NCBI GenBank assembly: GCA_027028805.1
Contig: JALVHX010000194.1
Coordinates: forward strand, 1-9,034
From: Desulfurococcales archaeon
GTDB lineage: Archaea > Thermoproteota > Thermoprotei_A > Sulfolobales > Desulfurococcaceae
Reading direction: 5' to 3'
Length of the DNA: 9,034 nucleotides
The notes beneath the pieces were generated by a model that saw nothing but the letters and a program-made list of their open reading frames with translations, was not told the origin of the DNA and searched no databases. The translations under genes and the position numbers were made by a program. Positions 6,178-9,034 of the stretch are shown here, piece after piece (position 1 is the first letter of the stretch; the number at the start of each line of letters is the position of its first letter).

Positions 6178-6669
6178 TTGTACTTCTCGATAACAGTGCC
6201 CTATGTGCCGACACCCCACGACGTCGTCCGCGCCATGCTCCGCTTGGCTGGCGCGGGCCCAGACGATATTGTATATGACCTCGGCTGCGGCGACGGGAGA
6301 ATACTGGTGATAGCCGTCAAGGAGTTCGGCGTAAAAAAGGCTGTGGGAATAGAGATCCGTGACACACTGTATGAGGAGGCCTTGAGGAATATAAGGAGCG
6401 CTGGAGTAGACGATAGGGCGCATGTGATAAAAGCGGATTTCTTCGAGGTTGATATAAGCGAGGCAACCATAGTCACTCTCTTCCTCCTGACAAGCGTCAA
6501 CAACAGGCTCAAGCCCAAGTTGGAGAAAGAGCTGAGGCCCGGGGCACGCGTTGTCTCGCATGAGTTCACTATACCCGGGTGGCGGCCGGAGAGAACGGAG
6601 CATGTGCGTGACTCGAATTATCTGACACATACAATATACCTATATGTTATCGGCCGCCACAGGCTCTGA
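6178..6669 (+). CDS. aKMT: Protein-lysine methyltransferase of the aKMT family
   Basis: This 163-residue class I SAM-dependent methyltransferase closely follows the crenarchaeal aKMT family, whose Sulfolobus members methylate lysines on many proteins, including the chromatin protein Cren7. The N-terminal VPYVPTP (7-13) is characteristic. Motif I is DLGCGDGR at 34-41, and acidic E59 (GIEI) should bind the SAM ribose. DFFEVDISEATIVTLFLLTS (87-106) and RVVSHEF (124-130) match the family's conserved core, and the protein ends with the usual TIYLYVIG strand. The TTG start is accepted because the residues between it and the first ATG include the conserved VPYVPTP; GGAGGAGGG (6156-6164) inside the preceding gene may serve as ribosome binding site, although its spacing is long. 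The last 30 bp overlap the convergent trmI gene. Confidence 0.93.
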   Translation: MYFSITVPYVPTPHDVVRAMLRLAGAGPDDIVYDLGCGDGRILVIAVKEFGVKKAVGIEIRDTLYEEALRNIRSAGVDDRAHVIKADFFEVDISEATIVTLFLLTSVNNRLKPKLEKELRPGARVVSHEFTIPGWRPERTEHVRDSNYLTHTIYLYVIGRHRL

Positions 6670-7452
6670 CAGGATCTTTCTGGCGAACACTATGTAGCCC
6701 GTGTGCCCTATCATTGTGGACGCGGGCCTGGTAGCCCCCTTCTCAACGATATATTCGCGCAACAGTATCTCGTAGGAGTGAATATCCATGAAACCCCCGT
6801 GCTCCCTCAAAGCCACAACTGTTTTCTCCACCTGGTTAACCGTCGGCACATATATCAGCACAGGCCTAGACGGCCTCAGCGCCACCCACACCGTGTCAAG
6901 CGCCCGCCACGGATCAGGCATGTCCAGGAAAAACGCATCCAGCCCCTCCACCGGCACGCCTTCCCTAATATCGCGCTTCTCCAATACAACCCTGTCCAGA
7001 AGCCCCATGCGCTCCAGGTTCGCCCTAGCCGCCTCGAGGTGATCGCCCCGGATATCGTAGCCGTATACCCTGCCCTCTCCGCCAACGATCCATGCCAGAA
7101 TAGTGGTTACGACGCCGGAGCCCACGCCCGCCTCAGCAACCCTGGAGCCGGGCCCGATCCCAGATAATATGACCATGAAGGAGTAGTCTTTCGGGTAAAT
7201 AACCTGTGTGACACGCCTATAGCTATAGACGGCGTCCACAGGCAGAGGCTCCAACAAGTAGGCGTACCCGCCCCTGCTCAGAGGCACCCTGTCCCCGTAA
7301 CGCCGCCCAACTATGTCGCGGTGCCTCACAAACCCCTTATCGGTGCCGAGGACACCGCCCTCCCGTAGCTCTACGAGAAACCTTCTCTTATCATCAATAT
7401 ATACGAGCACCCTGTCCCCGTAACCTAGGACACGGCTCGGTTTTGGCGTCAT
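6640..7452 (-). CDS. trmI: tRNA (adenine-N1)-methyltransferase TrmI
   Basis: TrmI uses SAM to form 1-methyladenosine in the T loop of tRNA (A58; also A57 in Pyrococcus), stabilising tRNA at high temperature. The 270-residue product has the N-terminal beta domain (about 10-80), then QVIYPKDYSFM (83-93), typical of the family. SAM motif I follows as VAEAGVGSG at 105-113. The catalytic-region segment DMPDPW is at 177-182, and the C-terminal RPASTMIGHTGYI at 242-254 is a family hallmark. The ATG at 7452 is the likely start, and it gives about six more N-terminal residues than the Pyrococcus enzyme. Archaeal TrmI is a homotetramer in known structures. It lies opposite aKMT with a 30-bp tail-to-tail overlap, and its upstream gap is shared with the divergent ASCH gene. 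Confidence 0.95.
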   Translation of the reverse strand: MTPKPSRVLGYGDRVLVYIDDKRRFLVELREGGVLGTDKGFVRHRDIVGRRYGDRVPLSRGGYAYLLEPLPVDAVYSYRRVTQVIYPKDYSFMVILSGIGPGSRVAEAGVGSGVVTTILAWIVGGEGRVYGYDIRGDHLEAARANLERMGLLDRVVLEKRDIREGVPVEGLDAFFLDMPDPWRALDTVWVALRPSRPVLIYVPTVNQVEKTVVALREHGGFMDIHSYEILLREYIVEKGATRPASTMIGHTGYIVFARKILSEPVAADNI

Positions 7453-7466
7453 TCATCATCCCGCCG

Positions 7467-7476
7467 CCTTTAAGCG
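7467..7476 (-). promoter_or_regulatory. Candidate TATA box for trmI
   Basis: On the minus strand this reads CGCTTAAAGG, about 20 bp before the ATG at 7452. If used, it predicts a leaderless or near-leaderless trmI transcript; the spacing is slightly short. Confidence 0.35.
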
Positions 7477-7490
7477 AGTCAGTAATACCA

Positions 7491-7504
7491 GCCGTCCTCA
7501 CGGC
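7491..7504. repeat. Short hairpin-forming inverted repeat
   Basis: GCCGT (7491-7495) pairs with ACGGC (7500-7504) around CCTC. It lies upstream of both divergent genes trmI and the ASCH gene. It might be a small operator, or chance in GC-rich DNA. Confidence 0.35.
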
Positions 7505-7569
7505 CCTAGTCATCCATATTAGCGGCTTTTGGGGGACAACATGGTCTATGCTATATTAACGCCTTTAAT

Positions 7570-7578
7570 CTTATAATG
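7570..7578 (+). promoter_or_regulatory. Candidate TATA box for the ASCH-domain gene
   Basis: CTTATAATG is the best TATA-like element in the 205-bp gap between trmI and the ASCH gene, with CTATATTA (7551-7558) as an alternative. It predicts a start site near 7600 and a leader of about 55-60 bases. Apart from these elements, the 7491 hairpin and the CGCG triplet, I see nothing else in this gap. Confidence 0.45.
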
Positions 7579-7581
7579 TTT

Positions 7582-7601
7582 CGCGGAGACGCGTCAACGC
7601 G
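7582..7601. repeat. Three CGCG units at exact 8-bp intervals
   Basis: CGCG occurs at 7582-7585, 7590-7593 and 7598-7601, each unit starting 8 bp after the last; the middle one is the centre of the palindrome GACGCGTC (7588-7595). The cluster covers the predicted transcription start of the ASCH gene, so it could be a regulator site or a small leader hairpin. It may also be chance. Confidence 0.4.
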
Positions 7602-7657
7602 GTTTAGAGAAGGAACCGGGGTGGTGTGGCGGCTCCTTGGGCGGCGAGGAGAAGAAA

Positions 7658-8095
7658 ATGTATCTCATGAGCATAAGGCCCAGGTACGCCTATAGGATAT
7701 TCTCTGGTAGCAAGAAATACGAGCTCCGCAGATGGTTCGGCCTCCGCCCCGAGCCCGGGGAGATAATCGTGGTCTACGCCTCCGGCAACGTGAGGGCAAT
7801 AATAGGCGAGTTCACGGCTGGCAGGGTCATATATGGTGAGCCGGAAGAGGTCTGGAGATACATCATGGGGCAGAGAGACCATGGGGTGAGGAGGGAGGAT
7901 AAAGAGTATATAGCGGGCTCGAGAACCGCCATGGCCATAGAGGTGTTGAACCCACGCCTCTATCCAGAGCCGGTGTCTCTATACAAGCTCAGAAACATAA
8001 TACCCGGCTTCAACCCGCCGATGAGCTTCAGGATCCTTGACAGAGACGAGCCGCTCTACAGATTAATAATAGCTAGGCTACGGAAAACACTATGA
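7658..8095 (+). CDS. ASCH-domain (PUA-like) protein
   Basis: This 145-residue protein is predicted to adopt the PUA-like ASCH fold, a family thought to bind RNA or modified nucleotides and sometimes annotated as a transcriptional regulator; no specific substrate is known to me. The signature appears at the N-terminus: LMSIRPRYAYRIFSGSKKYE at 3-22 followed by LRR, matching the G-x-K-x-x-E-x-R core. The strand segments IIVVYASG (36-43) and VRAIIGEFTAGRVIYG (45-60) follow, then a helical part, and MAIEVLNPRLYPEPVSL (92-108) near the end. No helix-turn-helix domain is fused to it. I chose the ATG at 7658, with GAGGA 7 bases upstream, because family members usually begin just before the SIKP/SIRP strand. 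A TTG at 7637 with GGGGTGGTG before it would add 7 residues and cannot be excluded. It converges on the RHH gene. Confidence 0.85.
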   Translation: MYLMSIRPRYAYRIFSGSKKYELRRWFGLRPEPGEIIVVYASGNVRAIIGEFTAGRVIYGEPEEVWRYIMGQRDHGVRREDKEYIAGSRTAMAIEVLNPRLYPEPVSLYKLRNIIPGFNPPMSFRILDRDEPLYRLIIARLRKTL

Positions 8096-8128
8096 AAAAC
8101 CACGGTTACAGTAGACCGGGCAAGATAC

Positions 8129-8140
8129 AAGAGATCTCTT
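8129..8140. repeat. Perfect 12-bp palindrome
   Basis: AAGAGATCTCTT is a perfect palindrome in the 115-bp gap between the convergent ASCH and RHH genes. It may be a protein-binding site or a weak terminator stem. It is flanked by two copies of TTAATAG (8139-8145 and 8153-8159). Confidence 0.6.
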
Positions 8141-8178
8141 AATAGTTCAAATTTAATAGAATAGACGTTGTATCCTAA

Positions 8179-8188
8179 AAGACGTCTT
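8179..8188. repeat. Perfect 10-bp palindrome
   Basis: AAGACGTCTT is a second perfect palindrome in the same gap, 38 bp after the first, sharing the AAGA...TCTT arms. The shared arms hint at a pair of related sites, but the function is unknown. Confidence 0.55.
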
Positions 8189-8210
8189 ATCGATCTCGTT
8201 CTCCGGCCGG

Positions 8211-8390
8211 CTAGATAAAATCATTGTCCCTAGACCACAACTCCTTCTTCAATAGATCCCTCACCGCCACCCTAATGACCTCGCTCCTGCTACTATACCG
8301 TCCTATCCTGACGAGCTCGTCGAGACCCTCGACATACACCTCGGGCATCTTGACGGTTATGAGACGCATCCTGGTCACATAGCCCGCCAT
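8211..8390 (-). CDS. Ribbon-helix-helix (CopG/Arc-type) DNA-binding protein
   Basis: This gene encodes 59 residues, MAGYVTRMRLITVKMPEVYV then EGLDELVRIGRYSSRSEVIR and VAVRDLLKKELWSRDNDFI. The layout is that of a ribbon-helix-helix repressor: a strand (residues 9-15, RLITVKM) that would enter the DNA major groove in the dimer, helix A (about 16-29), a turn containing the hallmark Y-S-S-R-S-E (32-37), and helix B (about 36-50). Such proteins bind short palindromes as dimers and often repress their own gene. The ATG at 8390 has GGTGAC 6 bases upstream on the coding strand and a TATA box about 40 bp upstream; an inner ATG at 8369 would still keep the whole fold. No toxin gene sits beside it in the visible sequence, so it looks like a stand-alone regulator and not an antitoxin, although the window ends nearby. 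Confidence 0.9.
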   Translation of the reverse strand: MAGYVTRMRLITVKMPEVYVEGLDELVRIGRYSSRSEVIRVAVRDLLKKELWSRDNDFI

Positions 8391-8426
8391 AACCAGTCAC
8401 CAAGAACAATATAGGGGGACAGAAAA

Positions 8427-8436
8427 GTTTATAAAT
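8427..8436. promoter_or_regulatory. Palindromic TATA box between RHH and the + strand gene
   Basis: GTTTATAAAT contains the perfect palindrome TTTATAAA (8428-8435). On the minus strand it predicts a start near 8405 and a short leader containing GGTGAC for the RHH gene. On the plus strand it is preceded by CAGAAAAG, a BRE-like purine stretch, so it may also fire rightward. AACAATA occurs on both sides (8405-8411 and 8440-8446). Confidence 0.6.
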
Positions 8437-8446
8437 GAAAACAATA

Positions 8447-8457
8447 ATGCGGCGCAT
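8447..8457. repeat. Inverted repeat ATGCG-G-CGCAT
   Basis: An 11-bp palindrome with a one-base centre lies 11 bp from the palindromic TATA box. Short palindromes of this size are typical RHH targets, so it is a candidate operator; this is inference from position only. Confidence 0.4.
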
Positions 8458-8473
8458 ACCCTCGAAGAGAGCG

Positions 8474-8491
8474 TGTAGAAAAATACTTATA
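8474..8491 (+). promoter_or_regulatory. Candidate BRE/TATA of the exported-protein gene
   Basis: The purine run GTAGAAAAA (8474-8482) is followed by TACTTATA (8484-8491). A start about 25 bp downstream would give a leader of about 35 bases carrying GGGCGGTG (8536-8543) just before the ATG at 8547. Confidence 0.5.
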
Positions 8492-8546
8492 CAGAACCTC
8501 AGGGATAAAGGTTAATAAGGCGCCACCTATATGAAGGGCGGTGCCT

Positions 8547-9034
8547 ATGCGGACAAGGCTCACATTATTATCATCATTAATAATTATTGTTTCATTACTT
8601 GTTATAAACGCATTATACTTTACAACAATGAACAATAAATATAATGAACGATTATTATATAAAGAGAGGATCTATGTATTATCTCCTTCCCCTGTAAGAA
8701 TCACTAAACCGTATGGCGCCGACAACGGATATCATGTCGCCCAAACAGATATGTTCACATTCATATCCTGGACAGATACAAACCAAGACATAGACCTCGA
8801 TAACGCCGCAAATCTCCTGCAGCAACAGGGGTTCTATATAGTAACCGTTAACACGACATACTTAGAGGCTTTGAAAAGATATCTACTCTACCCGCATCTG
8901 CAAAATGATATAAACGCGCCTGCCTTGACAATATATACGCGCATATATGTAAACGGGACAATAATGACATACACAGTGGTATCCCGCGAATCATTAGCAA
9001 TGCTAATGTACATGGACAGCAGCATGCAGTACCC
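8547..9034 (+). CDS. Membrane-anchored, probably extracellular protein, 5' part
   Basis: An open frame starts at ATG 8547 and remains open for 162 codons to the window end, so the gene is cut. I do not recognise it. The start MRTRLTLLSSLIIIVSLLVI has a basic tip and a hydrophobic stretch (about residues 5-27), a signal anchor or signal peptide; no clear cleavage site is seen, so I favour an anchor. The remainder is polar and rich in Thr, Asn and Tyr, with N-glycosylation sequons (NTT near residue 105, NGT near 136), as expected for an outward-facing archaeal protein. It has no cysteine in the visible part. The gene is clearly more AT-rich than its neighbours and uses TTA and ATA heavily at the 5' end, which may reflect surface-protein composition or recent acquisition. 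Confidence 0.75.
   Translation, partial: MRTRLTLLSSLIIIVSLLVINALYFTTMNNKYNERLLYKERIYVLSPSPVRITKPYGADNGYHVAQTDMFTFISWTDTNQDIDLDNAANLLQQQGFYIVTVNTTYLEALKRYLLYPHLQNDINAPALTIYTRIYVNGTIMTYTVVSRESLAMLMYMDSSMQY

Noticed and set aside
6073..6630. 185-codon minus-strand open frame opposite aKMT
   Set aside because: It overlaps two well-supported plus-strand genes, and its product shows no recognisable domain or ribosome binding site.
6703..7167. Plus-strand frame opposite trmI
   Set aside because: It is antisense to the conserved TrmI motifs; the protein is His/Pro/Arg-rich noise.
7453..7459. Box C-like ATGATGA on the minus strand, possible C/D box guide RNA
   Set aside because: No CTGA box D or internal C'/D' motifs follow at the usual distance; it is simply the trmI leader.
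8429..8635. 68-codon minus-strand frame overlapping the RHH promoter and exported-protein start
   Set aside because: It would cover the palindromic TATA box and the signal-anchor codons, and its sequence has no family features.

Overview
The window reads as chromosomal DNA of a hyperthermophilic crenarchaeon (Thermoproteota). The basis is a PolB1-type family B DNA polymerase, archaeal/eukaryal-type ribosomal proteins L38e and S26e, an archaeal NAC, an aKMT-type lysine methyltransferase, archaeal TATA/GGTG-type signals and a tRNA gene without an encoded CCA. A member of Desulfurococcales, perhaps Pyrodictium/Hyperthermus-like, is my guess from the polymerase and composition; the sequence alone does not settle it.

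Layout. Positions 1-56 are the 3' part of a tRNA-Val(UAC). L38e (148-375, +) is followed by a convergent beta-CASP ribonuclease of the aCPSF2 type (394-1680, -). A divergent 241-bp intergenic region leads into a + strand run: NAC (1922-2296), PolB1 (2327-4909), S26e (5017-5304), an unrecognised 146-residue protein with SPOUT-like C-terminal motifs (5337-5777), a small thioredoxin-like protein whose CPxC site reads HPLH (5848-6171), and aKMT (6178-6669). The 3' end of aKMT overlaps the convergent tRNA m1A methyltransferase TrmI (6640-7452, -) by 30 bp. TrmI is divergent from an ASCH-domain protein (7658-8095, +). The last kilobase holds a 59-residue ribbon-helix-helix regulator (8211-8390, -) and the start of an AT-rich, membrane-anchored, probably extracellular protein that runs off the window (8547-9034, +).

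Biology. From 1 to about 7450 this is an information-processing neighbourhood: tRNA, ribosomal proteins, nascent-chain handling, replicative polymerase, RNA 3'-end processing, tRNA methylation and protein lysine methylation. Several starts are GTG or TTG, supported by GGTG-type ribosome binding sites or by family alignment. From about 7500 onward the region looks more accessory, with an ASCH protein, an RHH regulator with palindromic DNA nearby, and an AT-rich secreted-type gene. I see no CRISPR array, transposase or integrase. No clearly new system is proven; the best leads are the SPOUT-like orphan, the CxxC-less thioredoxin-like partner of aKMT, and the RHH regulator with the exported protein.
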